From Pyxidicoccus trucidator (lineage in GTDB: Bacteria > Myxococcota > Myxococcia > Myxococcales > Myxococcaceae), in NCBI RefSeq assembly GCF_010894435.1, contig NZ_JAAIXZ010000001.1:166006-230005 (forward strand): a DNA stretch of 64,000 bases, read 5' to 3'. The first letter of the stretch is position 1. Each line of letters begins with the position of its first letter. The translations under genes and the position numbers were made by a program. The notes beneath the pieces were generated by a model. It was given only the letters and a program-made list of their open reading frames with translations, did no database searches and was not told the origin of the DNA. Of the stretch, positions 1 to 9,537 are shown piece after piece.

Positions 1-3000
1 ACATCCACCCGGCTCACGCCCAGGAGCTCGGAGACCACCGCCGCGACGCGGACCTCGGCCTCGGTCCTCGGCGCCGTGTAGGGCGCGTCCGGACGCCGGT
101 CGGTCGCGGGCAGCCGAGAGTGGTCCACCTTCCCGTTCGGAGTCAGCGGCCAGGACTCCAGGACGATGACCTCCGAAGGCACCAGATGCGCCGGCACCCT
201 GCGCGCCAGGTCCTCGCGCACGGCCTGCGCCGACACCGGGGTTGCCGACCCGGCCACGACATAGCCCACGAGGCAAGGCTCCCCCCCGCGCGAGTCGACG
301 CGCGCGAGGGCATCCACCACGCCGGGATGCGCGGCCAGGGCGGCACGCACCTCGGCCAGCTCCACCCGGACGCCACGGACCTTCACCTGTTCATCACGGC
401 GGCCCAGGAACTCGATGACGCCTCCGGGCAACCACCGGGCCAGGTCCCCACTGCGATAGAGCCGCGCACCCGGATGTGAGCCGAAGGGGTCCGGCACGAA
501 CCGCTCGGCGGTGAGGCCCGGCAGGTCGCGGTAGCCCCTCGCGACACCGGCCCCACCGATGCAGAGCTCCCCCACGGCACCCGGCGGAGCCACCTGCCCG
601 TGCGCGTCGAGCACCACGAGGTGCGCATTGAACAGCGGTCGCCCGATGGGCACGTGGGTGGCTTCGGAGTCGACCCCGTCGTCGAGCCGATGTCCGCTGG
701 CCATGACGGTGATTTCCGTGGGGCCGTAGCCGTTCGTCAGCTTCGTGAAGCCTCCGCGCTCGAGCGTGCGGAACGCCTCCAGGGGGAAGACATCCCCGCC
801 CACCACCACGCGGTCCAGGGCGGCGAAGGCCTCCGGAGCGTCGGCCGCCAACCGGGGCAGCACCACGGGGGGAATCACCGCATGCGTGATTCGCTGTTCG
901 ATGAGACAGCGGGCCAGCCCCGGCACGTCCCAGCCCGGCGGCAGGAAGTGGACCGCGGCGCCGTTGAGCAGCGCGCCCCAGACCTCCAGCACCGAGATAT
1001 CGAAGGTCACCGACGCCATCGCCAGCATCGTCTTGCCAGGTCCCAGGTCCTCGGCCAGGGCCGTCCGGTACAGCAAGGACACGACCGAGTGATGCTCGAT
1101 TTGAACGCCCTTGGGTCTGCCCGTCGACCCAGACGTGTAGAGGACGTAGGCGAGGTCCGACGGACTCCCCTCCGGCAGCGGCGGCCCGGACGACGCCGGG
1201 GGCAGCGCATCCAGCACGACGGTGGGCAGGCCGGTGAGCCGGCCCGCCAGCGCCGCCGTGGTGACGAGGGCGCGGGCCCCGGCCTCCTGCATGAGCGGCT
1301 CCAGCCAGGCCGGAGGAGCGCCTGGGTCCAGCGACAAGAAGGCCGCCCCCGCCATGAGGATTCCCAGCTGGGCCACGACCAGCTCCGCCGAGCGGGGGAT
1401 GCACACCGCCACGAGCGCCCCACGGCCGACGCCCAGGCCACGCAGGTGGTGCGCCAGGTGCTCCGCCCGACGCGTCAGCTCGGCATAGGTCAGCACGCTG
1501 TCGCCGGACCTCACCGCGGGGGCGTCGGGCGCGCGACGGGTCCACTGGGCGAACAAGTCGTGCACCCGGTACGAGGGGGCCTCCTGGCGTGGGCCCACGC
1601 TGACGAGTGCGCGCCGGTCCGCGTCGTTCAGCAGCGACAGCCTGGACACGCGGGTGTCCGGCGCGTCTGTGATTGAGCGCAAGAGCTGCTGATACGCGGA
1701 CAGCATGCCGGTGATGAAGAAGTCCTCGAAGAGGTCGGAGTCGAACTCCCACGAGAGCAGGATGCCGCTCAGGGAAGAGCGGGGACTGGAGCGCACGGGG
1801 GCCTCCGAACGGGGAATGCTCACCACGTCCCCACCCAGCCGTTGGATGTGCCCCGGCTCGGCGTACAGCGGCACCGCGACGACCGACAGCTCGAACTTGG
1901 CCGAGCCGTTGCCCAGTCCCTCCACGAAGGAGACGTCGAGGGGTGACGCGTCGAGCGTGCCCACCGACGAGTCGTGGAAGTTGAACATCGTCTGTATCAA
2001 CGGATTGAGGCCACCCTGATGCCGCGCGGGCGACTGCGCGAAGATCTGCTCATAGGGCAGCTCCTGGTGGTCATAGACCTCCAGCGTGGTGCGCCGCACC
2101 CGCGCCAGGAACTCCTCGAACGAAGGGTCCCCGTCCAGCCGGCCCCGCAGGACGACCGTGTTGATGAACATGCCCAGCATGCCCTCGGTGTCCTGCCAGC
2201 GCCGGTTGGCGACCGAGGAGCCGACGAGCAGGTCCTGGGAGCCGGTGTACCGGTGCAGGAGGACGAAGAACGCGGAGAGGAGCGTGGTGAAGAGGGACGC
2301 GTGGTTGCGGTCCGCCAGTGCCTGGAGGCGGCGCGCGAGGTCGCCGTCCAGCTCCACCCGGGGAGCCACCCCCCGAAACCGTCTTCCGCCGGGAGCCGCG
2401 CGGCGGGGGAGCTGGAGTCGGGTCTCCGCGCCCTCCAATTCCTGATGCCAGAAGCGGCGCTGCGCCGCGGCGGCCTCGGTCCCCACCCACTCCCGCTGCC
2501 AGCGCGCATAATCGGAGTACTGCACCGCCAGCGCGGGGCGTCGCACCTGGCCGTGGCGGACATGTTCGGCGTAGCCGTTGAGCAGCTCGCGCACGAAGAC
2601 GTTGAAGGACCAGCCGTCGTGCACGATGTGGTGTTCGACGTGCACGAAGAGGTGCTCCTGCGCGCCCAGTCGCAGCAGCCGCCAGCGGAAGGGCCGGCCT
2701 TCGGCGAGCGCGAACGGGGCCTGCACCGCGTCCCGGACAGCCTCCGCCACCCGGGTGGCCAGCAGCGCTTCGTCCACGCCGCTGAAGTCCTGGAGCGGGA
2801 GCTCCACCTCCCACGGGGCTTCCAGCTCACACCGCAGCTCTCCATCCACTTCGGGGAAGCGGGAGCGCATCACGTCGTGGCGACGCACGATGTCGGTGAG
2901 GCTCGCCTGCAGCGCGGCGAGGTCCAGCGCGCCCGCGAGCCGGAACACCGCCTGCGTGTGGTAGGCCCGCGCGTCCGGGTTGAGCTTGTGCATCAGCCAC

Positions 3001-4979
3001 ACCCGCTCCTGGCCGAACGAAGGCGTGAGCGCCATTCCCACGGCGCCGCTCCGCGGGCCCAGGTCCACCCCACCCCGCGCCTCCTTCAAGCGCGCCGCGA
3101 GCCGGGCCACCGTGGGGGTCTGGAGTACCTCGCTCAATTCCAACTGCGCGCCCAGCACACGTCGCACCCGGGCCACGAGCTGGGTGGCGAACAGCGAGTG
3201 CCCTCCCAGCTCGAACAGGTCGTCATCGCGCCCCACCCGCTCCGTCCCGAGCAGCGCCGCGGCGATGGCCGCCAGCGCCACTTCGCCGGGCGACTCCGGC
3301 GGCTGGTAGTCCGTCCGCTCCGCGCGTGGGGGACGGGGCAGCCGCGCCCGGTCCACCTTGCCGCTGGTGTTCAGGGGCCAGGCCTCCACCACGACCACGA
3401 CATCCGGCACCAGATAGCCGGGAAGCCTGCGTCCAAGCTCCGCGCGCACCGCGTCGCCGGACAGCGCCGCTCCGGTGACGGGCATCACGTAGCCCAGCAG
3501 GCGCTCCCGCGTGTCGTCGATGAGGGCGACCGCGTCCCGCACGTCCGGCAGCGCGGCCAGGGCCGCTTCCACCTGGCCCAGCTCGATGCGCGCGCCGCGA
3601 ATCTTCACCTGGTCGTCGCGCCGGCCCAGGAACTCCAGCGTGCCGTCCGGCAACCACCGGCCCAGGTCGCCGCTGCGGTACAGCCGCCCTCCCGGCACCG
3701 GACCGAACGCATCTGGAATGAACCGCTCGGCGGTCAGGTCGGGCCGCCCCAGATACCCGCGCCCGACACCTTCCCCGCCAATGCACAGCTCGCCCGGCAC
3801 CCCGTCGGGGACGAGGCGCAGGTGCTCATCGAGGATGACCACGTGGTCGTTGGAGAGGGGGCGGCCAATGGGCACGCGCTCCCCCTCCACGGTGTGCACC
3901 GTATGGAGCGTGCTGGCCACCGTCACCTCCGTCGGGCCATAGCCGTTGACGAAGCGGTGGTGCGCGCCCCACTGCCGGGCCGTCTCCGGAAGGCACACGT
4001 CCCCGGTGCTCATCACCACCTGGAGGTCGGGGAAGCCGCCCGGTTGCAGCGTGCGAAGGACTGTCGCGGGCAGCACCGCGTGGGTGATGCGCCGGTCCAC
4101 CAGCATGTGGGCCAGCGGCGCGCCGGAGAGCGGCGACGCATCCAGCGTCTCCAGCCGGCCTCCGTTGGGCAGCGCCATCAGCAGGTCGAACAGGGAGGCA
4201 TCGAACGACGGGTGGAAGAACTGCAGCACCCGCGTGTCCGGCCCCAACGCGCCCAGGAAGTCCCGCTGCGCATGGAGGAGGTTGGCGACGCCGCGATGCT
4301 CGGTCATCACCAGCTTGGGCTCGCCCGTCGAACCCGACGTGCAGATGATGTATGCGAGATCCTCCGGGACAAGCGCCGTGTCCTCCACGGCCGCCACGCC
4401 GGAGCCCACGTCGGCACCCGACTCCAGGAAGGGCACCCCCGGCACCTCGCTGGCTGGCGAGCCCACCACGAGCGCCGCGCCGACCCTGCGAAGGATGTCC
4501 TCGCGCCACGCCTGGGGATGTGACGGCGCCAGGGGCAGATAGGCCGCACCCACGCGCCAGACGGCGATGGCGAGTTCGACGAAGGCACGGCCCCGCTCCA
4601 GCACCACCGCGACCACGTCTCCGCGCCCGATGCCCCGGGCCCGCAGGCTGGCGGCCAGGGCACACGTCCGCTCCTCCAGCCGCGCATAGGTGGTTTCAGA
4701 GGCACCCTCCGAGAGCGCCACGCGGTCGGCATGCCGCCGGCACTGCGCGGCGATGACGTCCACCACCGAGCGCCACGGTCCATGGTCGACCCTGCCGCCC
4801 TGCACGCGGGCAGCCTGCGCTCCGCCGTCCAGCACCCTCCGCACCTCCTCCGGGGTGTGACCCTCGAGCGCCCAGGGACTCTTCAGACGGAGGCTGGAGA
4901 GCAGGCGTTCGTACTCGGTTCCTGTCACCAGGGCGGACGGGGGCGTGGGGGGCAAGGGAGCTCCTGGAAGCAATGACAT
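1..4979 (-). CDS. Non-ribosomal peptide synthetase, 5' part (A-PCP-C-A, start of second PCP); runs off left edge
   Basis: One uninterrupted minus-strand frame of at least 1659 codons starts at the ATG at 4979 and leaves the window at base 1. Domains in order: a short N-terminal segment (about 1-65); adenylation domain 1 with TSGSTG near residue 210; a carrier domain with LGGHSL, whose phosphopantetheine serine is residue 595; a condensation domain with the intact HHxxxDG motif (HHIVHDG, from residue 783); adenylation domain 2 with TSGSTGRPKG near residue 1280; and the first helix of a second carrier domain at the edge. Having no condensation domain before the first A domain fits a starter module. 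Reading the specificity pockets by eye gives roughly DAFVMTGVA for A1 and DILVVGGVM for A2. Both have the Asp expected for alpha-amino acids, but I cannot name the substrates. Later modules and release domain lie outside the window. Confidence 0.95.
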   Translation of the reverse strand, partial: MSLLPGAPLPPTPPSALVTGTEYERLLSSLRLKSPWALEGHTPEEVRRVLDGGAQAARVQGGRVDHGPWRSVVDVIAAQCRRHADRVALSEGASETTYARLEERTCALAASLRARGIGRGDVVAVVLERGRAFVELAIAVWRVGAAYLPLAPSHPQAWREDILRRVGAALVVGSPASEVPGVPFLESGADVGSGVAAVEDTALVPEDLAYIICTSGSTGEPKLVMTEHRGVANLLHAQRDFLGALGPDTRVLQFFHPSFDASLFDLLMALPNGGRLETLDASPLSGAPLAHMLVDRRITHAVLPATVLRTLQPGGFPDLQVVMSTGDVCLPETARQWGAHHRFVNGYGPTEVTVASTLHTVHTVEGERVPIGRPLSNDHVVILDEHLRLVPDGVPGELCIGGEGVGRGYLGRPDLTAERFIPDAFGPVPGGRLYRSGDLGRWLPDGTLEFLGRRDDQVKIRGARIELGQVEAALAALPDVRDAVALIDDTRERLLGYVMPVTGAALSGDAVRAELGRRLPGYLVPDVVVVVEAWPLNTSGKVDRARLPRPPRAERTDYQPPESPGEVALAAIAAALLGTERVGRDDDLFELGGHSLFATQLVARVRRVLGAQLELSEVLQTPTVARLAARLKEARGGVDLGPRSGAVGMALTPSFGQERVWLMHKLNPDARAYHTQAVFRLAGALDLAALQASLTDIVRRHDVMRSRFPEVDGELRCELEAPWEVELPLQDFSGVDEALLATRVAEAVRDAVQAPFALAEGRPFRWRLLRLGAQEHLFVHVEHHIVHDGWSFNVFVRELLNGYAEHVRHGQVRRPALAVQYSDYARWQREWVGTEAAAAQRRFWHQELEGAETRLQLPRRAAPGGRRFRGVAPRVELDGDLARRLQALADRNHASLFTTLLSAFFVLLHRYTGSQDLLVGSSVANRRWQDTEGMLGMFINTVVLRGRLDGDPSFEEFLARVRRTTLEVYDHQELPYEQIFAQSPARHQGGLNPLIQTMFNFHDSSVGTLDASPLDVSFVEGLGNGSAKFELSVVAVPLYAEPGHIQRLGGDVVSIPRSEAPVRSSPRSSLSGILLSWEFDSDLFEDFFITGMLSAYQQLLRSITDAPDTRVSRLSLLNDADRRALVSVGPRQEAPSYRVHDLFAQWTRRAPDAPAVRSGDSVLTYAELTRRAEHLAHHLRGLGVGRGALVAVCIPRSAELVVAQLGILMAGAAFLSLDPGAPPAWLEPLMQEAGARALVTTAALAGRLTGLPTVVLDALPPASSGPPLPEGSPSDLAYVLYTSGSTGRPKGVQIEHHSVVSLLYRTALAEDLGPGKTMLAMASVTFDISVLEVWGALLNGAAVHFLPPGWDVPGLARCLIEQRITHAVIPPVVLPRLAADAPEAFAALDRVVVGGDVFPLEAFRTLERGGFTKLTNGYGPTEITVMASGHRLDDGVDSEATHVPIGRPLFNAHLVVLDAHGQVAPPGAVGELCIGGAGVARGYRDLPGLTAERFVPDPFGSHPGARLYRSGDLARWLPGGVIEFLGRRDEQVKVRGVRVELAEVRAALAAHPGVVDALARVDSRGGEPCLVGYVVAGSATPVSAQAVREDLARRVPAHLVPSEVIVLESWPLTPNGKVDHSRLPATDRRPDAPYTAPRTEAEVRVAAVVSELLGVSRVD

Positions 4980-5174
4980 ACCTCGCGGCTGCCGCGCGGA
5001 GGGGCCGTCCGGCACAGCTCGCTTCCCCGGACCTCTAACACGCGAAAATCCACTGCGACAGCCTTGAATGGATACGGCCCTTGTCTCACGGGCGCCCCGG
5101 GCCTTGTCCTGCAGCGAATGAGCATCCGCGGCACCCTCATCTGGTAGAAGGCACGAGGAACGCAGACGAGCAGG
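4980..5174. promoter_or_regulatory. Divergent intergenic region between NRPS and CapA-like gene
   Basis: These 195 bases separate two divergent start codons, so both promoters should lie here. The NRPS ATG is preceded on the minus strand by G-rich sequence but no strong Shine-Dalgarno site. I see no convincing -35/-10 pair or operator palindrome. Confidence 0.4.
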
Positions 5175-6410
5175 ATGCAGGAGTGCACCGTGGCCTCGAA
5201 CAACATCGCTCATCCCCCTGGACTCGGGCTGTCGCTCCTCGCTGTGGGCGATGTCTTCGTGGACCGCGACGACCCGGCGACGGCCTTCCACTCCGCCCGC
5301 GACGTCCTGAGCTCCGGTGACGTCGTCTTCGGCAACTGCGAGGGCGTCTTCAGCGACGACATCCAGCGTGCCCCCAGCGCCGGCTCGACGCTCACGGCGC
5401 CTGCGGCGAACGCCGCCCCATTGGCCAAGGCGGGCTTCGACATCATGTCATTGGCCAACAACCACAGTCTCGACGGGGGACATGCCGCGCTGCTGTCCAT
5501 GCGCCGGACCCTGGCCGACCTGGACATCGCCACGGTGGGCGCGGGCGCGAATCTCGCGGAGGCCACCGGGCCCGTGTATCTCGAGCGCAATGGAACACGG
5601 CTGGCCTTTCTGGCTTTCAGCTCCGTGTTTCCCTACGGCTATGAGGCGCGCCCGGGTGTCCCCGGTCTGGCTCCCTTCCGTGCACACACCCGATACACTC
5701 CCCTGGATCTGAACGTATGGAATCCGGGCATGGCCCCTGTGGTGAGCACCGAGCCGCTGGTCGAGGACCAGAAGGCGTTCATCAACAGCCTCACCGAAGC
5801 ACGCGCGAAGGCCGACATCGTCGTCGTCAGCTTCCACTGGGGTGACTCCACCGTGCCGTTCTCGCTGACCGACCACGAACGACGGACGGCCCGGCTCGCC
5901 ATCGACAACGGGGCCGACGTCGTCGTGGGCCACCATCATCACATGCTCCGCGGTGTCGAGTTCCATTCCGGAAAACCCATCTTCTACGGTCTGGGACACT
6001 ATGTGTTCGACCTGCCGAACCTTGCTGAGCGCCTTGCGAAAGACGGTTACCTGGGCGTGGGACGGCCGGAAGAGATGGCGGCATGGGCCCGCAAGTTCGG
6101 CGAGTACATGATTCGCCCGCGGGAGGGCTACCCACTGCTGCCGTTCCACCCGGATTCGAGGCTGACCGGCGCGGCGGTGATCCACATCGCGCCGTCCGGG
6201 CGCATCTCCGCCGGCTTCCTGCCCGCGATCATCAATCCAGCCAACGAGCCGATACACGTGTCCGCGGACAGCGACGAAGGCAGGCGGGTGGTCGCCTATC
6301 TCGAACGCTGCTGCACGACCGAACAGCTTCCTACAAGGCTGGTCGCCCCTCGGCCCGACTCCGGACTGCCCACCTCGTGCATCGAGTTCGTCTCGACCTC
6401 AACCGACTGA
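5175..6410 (+). CDS. CapA-family protein (poly-gamma-glutamate capsule biosynthesis/metallophosphatase-like fold)
   Basis: A 411-residue protein with the CapA/PGA_cap signature. VGDVFVDRD near the N-terminus is followed by GNCEGVF, SLANNHSLDGG, SFHWGDST, the His-rich VVGHHHHMLRGVE and YGLGHYVFDL. These Asp/Asn/His motifs line the metallophosphatase-like active site of the family. No signal peptide or N-terminal membrane helix is visible, so it is probably cytoplasmic, unlike membrane-anchored capsule CapA. It is divergent from the NRPS gene and may serve that cluster, for example in amide-bond chemistry or tailoring. That link is inference from position alone. The ATG at 5175 was chosen; the residues just after it are not conserved family sequence, so a start slightly downstream is possible. 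Confidence 0.85.
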   Translation: MQECTVASNNIAHPPGLGLSLLAVGDVFVDRDDPATAFHSARDVLSSGDVVFGNCEGVFSDDIQRAPSAGSTLTAPAANAAPLAKAGFDIMSLANNHSLDGGHAALLSMRRTLADLDIATVGAGANLAEATGPVYLERNGTRLAFLAFSSVFPYGYEARPGVPGLAPFRAHTRYTPLDLNVWNPGMAPVVSTEPLVEDQKAFINSLTEARAKADIVVVSFHWGDSTVPFSLTDHERRTARLAIDNGADVVVGHHHHMLRGVEFHSGKPIFYGLGHYVFDLPNLAERLAKDGYLGVGRPEEMAAWARKFGEYMIRPREGYPLLPFHPDSRLTGAAVIHIAPSGRISAGFLPAIINPANEPIHVSADSDEGRRVVAYLERCCTTEQLPTRLVAPRPDSGLPTSCIEFVSTSTD

Positions 6411-6684
6411 GCCGATGCGTGCCCGGAGGTGCTCGGCGAGGCGCACCCGTGTCTGATTCCCGTTACGCGTTCCTCCTACCGTCGAGCCCCTCTTTACGGA
6501 GGCCGCAAGGAGAGAGCAGTGGCGCAAAGCGCCAGCGAGATTCCCCAGCTGAAGCGGCAGATGGGGGAGTCGAAAATGTCGGAGCCGACCATGGACGGCT
6601 TCTGCTAAGAACGAGCAATATGGCCCTACGAAGTGCGCGGCTCGATAGAGCCAAGCCTAAGGGGCCATACTTCAAGAGGAACTA
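6411..6684. other. Intergenic, no gene seen
   Basis: 274 bases between the CapA-like gene and the orphan gene. Base composition falls from GC-rich to mixed along this stretch, marking the entry into the accessory patch. A short open frame ending at 6608 resembles nothing I recognise. The last bases (AAGAGGAACTA before the ATG at 6685) give the orphan gene a plausible ribosome binding site. Confidence 0.4.
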
Positions 6685-7485
6685 ATGAGCAGCATGCAGC
6701 AGGAAGCCCTTAGTCAGGACACTGCTCTTCGCCTGCTCTTGGAGCAGGTCAAACGGCTCTACCGGTCATCCCATGGACGCGAGCTTACTGCGCAAGATTG
6801 GTTGACCTTTCAGCGAACCGTCGAAGACTTCAACTGCGCTTCCGGATTCACTCTTCTTGGACCACCGGGCGCCCGAACCCTGCCCATTCTCTTTGAGCCG
6901 GCCAGTGTTCTCTTCGAAAGAATCGACCCCGCTAGGTCTGCAGCTCATCGTCGCGCCAGAACCATCCTTCAGGACTATGAGTTCATCTTTCAAATCGTTC
7001 GCCATGGAAGGCTGCCAAAGACGGGCGAAAAACTCATGTCCATCATCGCAGAAACGGCAGCAGAGCTGGGACTCACGCCTGGAATGGACCTCTCGCCATT
7101 CGAACACGAACTCAACGCTTTTGCGCAGCCGGACTTTCAGTTCCTCGGAGATCCAAGCTACTCGCGCGACGCCGACTTGTTCTTCTGCGAAGGTAAAGAC
7201 ACGCTCAGCATGAAGCTTCAGGACTCACACAAAATACGCGCTCACTTCACTCACAAGGAATGGAGAGTCTGCCTGTTGGGGGTCGACTGCTCGACCGAGC
7301 TCAAGTGCGAGGTCCGCGACGAACTAGCCCGTTTGCTTTTCGAGGTGTGGAAACGCGAGCCCGAGCAGCTCAAGCAGCCTCCACTGCAATGGGTCATCCA
7401 TACACGCATCGACGGGCAAGGATGGACCACCGTTGATTCATGGGTGGCGCCAAACTGCGCGCCGCCACCGACAGAGGTCCGTTGA
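6685..7485 (+). CDS. Orphan protein of unknown function, 266 residues
   Basis: I do not recognise a family. The start ATG at 6685 has an AGAGGA-type ribosome binding site. The protein is soluble, with no signal peptide or membrane segment. It opens with a helical region (QVKRLYRSSHGRELTAQDW), has a Pro-rich turn around residues 57-65, and a mixed alpha/beta C-terminal half containing CLLGVDCSTELKCEVRDELARLL. The tail is Pro-rich. Codon usage is distinctly less GC-biased than in the flanking chromosomal genes, which suggests recent acquisition together with the mobile debris just downstream. It has no same-strand partner, so its role cannot be inferred. Confidence 0.7.
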   Translation: MSSMQQEALSQDTALRLLLEQVKRLYRSSHGRELTAQDWLTFQRTVEDFNCASGFTLLGPPGARTLPILFEPASVLFERIDPARSAAHRRARTILQDYEFIFQIVRHGRLPKTGEKLMSIIAETAAELGLTPGMDLSPFEHELNAFAQPDFQFLGDPSYSRDADLFFCEGKDTLSMKLQDSHKIRAHFTHKEWRVCLLGVDCSTELKCEVRDELARLLFEVWKREPEQLKQPPLQWVIHTRIDGQGWTTVDSWVAPNCAPPPTEVR

Positions 7486-7693
7486 CCTTCCGCCGAGGTG
7501 CATTCTCCATAGGGAAATCCAGCCAGAGCATGCGACATTGACCTACTCGATAGGCCGTAAGCGCCATCTGCATCCAACGTGGAGTGCCGTATGCGTATGT
7601 TGCCTGGGGCAATTGACCGAATGACGGGCTTGGTAGGAGCAGTCGGGTTGGCCGGATACACAGCCATCCTGCTGAAGTTGGCCTGTGGCTTGT
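7486..7693. other. Intergenic, nothing recognised
   Basis: About 200 bases of relatively AT-rich sequence between the orphan gene and the IS3 end-like repeat. The short open frames here have no recognisable product. It is probably remnant DNA of the accessory patch. Confidence 0.3.
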
Positions 7694-7833
7694 GCCTACC
7701 CAATATTCGGTCGCCGCGTCCTAAAGCGCGCCAAAGCTCCATTCGGCAGCGCGTCAAGGCGAGTGAGGCGTGCGCGAAGGGCGTCATCAGCTCGGCATGT
7801 CTGCCGAGGCGGTATCTTCCCTGACACAGGGGG
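7694..7833 (+). repeat. IS3-family left-end repeat, copy 1 (continues into orfA remnant)
   Basis: About 140 bases beginning GCCTACCCAATATTCGGTCG and ending with the block TCCCTGACACAGGGG. The whole stretch reappears at 13031-13173 with scattered mismatches, and its first ~26 bases reappear at 9495-9520. In this copy it runs directly into an IS3-type orfA frame. I therefore read it as the left terminal and leader region of that insertion sequence. Confidence 0.65.
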
Positions 7834-8223
7834 TACTCGGCGGAGGAGAAGCTGCGCCTGGTGGCCGAGTGCGAGGTGCCAGGGAGCAGCGTCTCCCTGG
7901 TGGCCCGCAAGTACGGCATCAGCTCCAGCCTGCTGTTCCGGTGGCGGCAGTTGAAGGAATCGGGCGGCGTGTCGGGGCTACAAGCCGTCAAGGCCGTGGT
8001 GCCCGAGTCCGAGGTGCAAGCGCTCAAGGCTCAGGTGCGCGAGTTGCAGCGGCTGCTGGGCAAGAAGACGCAGGAGGCCGAAATCCTCCGGGAGGTGGCC
8101 CGATGGGAGCGGGTGCGAAACAAAGAACGCGCCCAGGTTCGCTGGCGCTTCACCGTCCAGAGCGCTCGCACCAAGCTTGGGCGAGCGTATCCCTGGGCCC
8201 AGGCAGCAGCAGCCGCTGCCTGA
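7834..8223 (+). pseudogene. IS3-family (IS2-like) transposase OrfA remnant
   Basis: The frame reads YSAEEKLRLVAECEVPG, then a helix-turn-helix (SVSLVARKYGISSSLLFRWRQL) and the leucine-zipper-like stretch VRELQRLLGKKTQEAEILRE that typifies OrfA of IS2-group IS3 elements. No ATG or GTG precedes the conserved start; an in-frame TGA lies at 7822-7824 and the first GTG is at 7861. After residue ~90 the sequence departs from the family and ends in an Ala-rich tail. No OrfB with a DDE domain follows; a ParA gene on the opposite strand does. The element is therefore a broken 5' half and not autonomous. Confidence 0.8.
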
Positions 8224-8250
8224 ACCCTTCAAAACCTCTGTGCCGAGCTA

Positions 8251-9321
8251 CTAGTCGATCGATGCGAGCAACGTGTCCAAAGCCTCTACGCATTCTTGAA
8301 CACGATCAGCATTGACCTTTACTTGCTGGCCGTGGACGTCGTAGTAGCCCTGATCCATGGCGGAGAGTGGCCGCCCCAAGTGCGCGGACACCACGCCCGC
8401 AGTGTTGAAGTCGCGCAAGGCAACAGCGTAGGCATCGCGGAAAGCTGCCAGCGTCTTCGGTTTCGCGGCACGTATCGTGAAGTAAGCGGGGTGGGTTGAA
8501 TAGGCCGCGAACAACGTATCAGCCGTCGCGTCAGACAGAGATTTGAACGCGGTCGCCGCACCATCGTACTGCGTCAGTCTGTTACCCACAATAACGTGGA
8601 TCGCAGGCACGGTCAGTCCGTGTTTCTGTGCCTGCGCCGCGTAAGTCCAGGTACCATAGATTGGATGTGGCGGCGTTTGGCCATGCAGCAATATGAACAT
8701 TGCGTTGGTCGCCACCCGCGACGAATCATCGGCGTTGACCGGCGTAATCAGTCGTTGCGCAGCCGATACGGCAAGCTCCGTGTAGATAGAGAAACTCGGA
8801 TTCGTATCAATGAAGACCATCCATTCCTCATCCTTCGCTTCGGCGATCTTGTCGATGAGGTTTGCGAAGATCTGATGAATCCACTTCCAAGGCTGTATAG
8901 TAGGCGTCAGCGCAGGCGCCGCTGCAGCAGCGGAAATAGCCGGCGCCATTGGTTCGAGATTGCCGTCCCCGCACAGCAGGAAAACATTATCAGGCATCAA
9001 TTTATTATAGTCGTTAGCGCCAACAACATAGCGCCACGGGTTCGGCAGCGGGGCGCCGGCACCACCAGCTATCACAGTACTGAGATAGCCCACGACGGTC
9101 TTGGGTGTGGCCTCTGTACACAGGTCGAGAACGTGCTGCTCGCCTGCAGTTCCTCCGCCCAATAACATCATGCTGGAGTTCGCCTGGGGACAGAGATCGA
9201 TGACCAAAACATTCACGTCCGGATGCGCCTCGGCGTACCTGGATGCCAAGTGGAACGCTATGGTGCTCTTTCCGACACCTCCCTTGTTGTTCCAGATCGC
9301 GTAGCTTCGCAGAACCGTCAT
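8251..9321 (-). CDS. ParA/MinD-type ATPase, 356 residues
   Basis: The deviant Walker A motif KGGVGKST (residues 13-20) is followed by the Walker A' segment VLVIDLCPQ (D42) and a Walker B-like MVFIDTNPS (D172). The start at 9321 was chosen because AAGGA lies about eight bases upstream and the family N-terminus begins immediately; a longer upstream frame reads through non-conserved sequence. At 356 residues it is longer than a chromosomal Soj/ParA (~250-260), with extra C-terminal material after about residue 250. No ParB or parS-like palindrome is seen nearby, so plasmid partition is not supported. It lies in the low-GC mobile patch, 314 bases downstream of a uracil-DNA-glycosylase-like gene on the same strand. 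Any joint role in defence or mobile-element maintenance is inference. Confidence 0.85.
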   Translation of the reverse strand: MTVLRSYAIWNNKGGVGKSTIAFHLASRYAEAHPDVNVLVIDLCPQANSSMMLLGGGTAGEQHVLDLCTEATPKTVVGYLSTVIAGGAGAPLPNPWRYVVGANDYNKLMPDNVFLLCGDGNLEPMAPAISAAAAAPALTPTIQPWKWIHQIFANLIDKIAEAKDEEWMVFIDTNPSFSIYTELAVSAAQRLITPVNADDSSRVATNAMFILLHGQTPPHPIYGTWTYAAQAQKHGLTVPAIHVIVGNRLTQYDGAATAFKSLSDATADTLFAAYSTHPAYFTIRAAKPKTLAAFRDAYAVALRDFNTAGVVSAHLGRPLSAMDQGYYDVHGQQVKVNADRVQECVEALDTLLASID

Positions 9322-9494
9322 TTTTCGGAATCCTTTCAGTGCGTGCTGGGAGCGGCCAGTGGGACTGGAAGTATATGCGGAATGGGGACGCCCTTGCAGG
9401 GCGGGCTGGAGCAGGGAGAGGGAGGTGGCCAGGGCCAGAAGGACGTGCGCCGCGCCGGTGGAGGGGCCAAGCAACCCGCTTTGGGCACACTTGT

Positions 9495-9520
9495 CCCTAC
9501 CCCAAATTTAGTCGCTGCGT
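9495..9520 (+). repeat. IS3 left-end repeat, copy 3 (short)
   Basis: CCTACCCCAAATTTAGTCGC and the GCGTCA after it match the start of the repeats at 7694 and 13031 with a few mismatches. It lacks the downstream ~115 bases. The IS21-like end starts 18 bases later, consistent with truncation by a later insertion. Confidence 0.5.
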
Positions 9521-9537
9521 CACGGTAAGTGTCAAGA

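Noticed and set aside
1974..4523. 849-codon open frame on the + strand across the NRPS
   Set aside because: It is codon-aligned antisense of the NRPS frame. High GC3 removes stops from the opposite strand, and the translation is His/Arg/Gln-rich without domains.
6463..6675. Short minus-strand frame of 70 codons upstream of the orphan gene
   Set aside because: No ribosome binding site, no conserved pattern, and it overlaps the likely leader of the orphan gene.
8251..9321. Plasmid partition locus
   Set aside because: A ParA-type ATPase is present but there is no ParB-like gene, parS palindrome or replication gene nearby.
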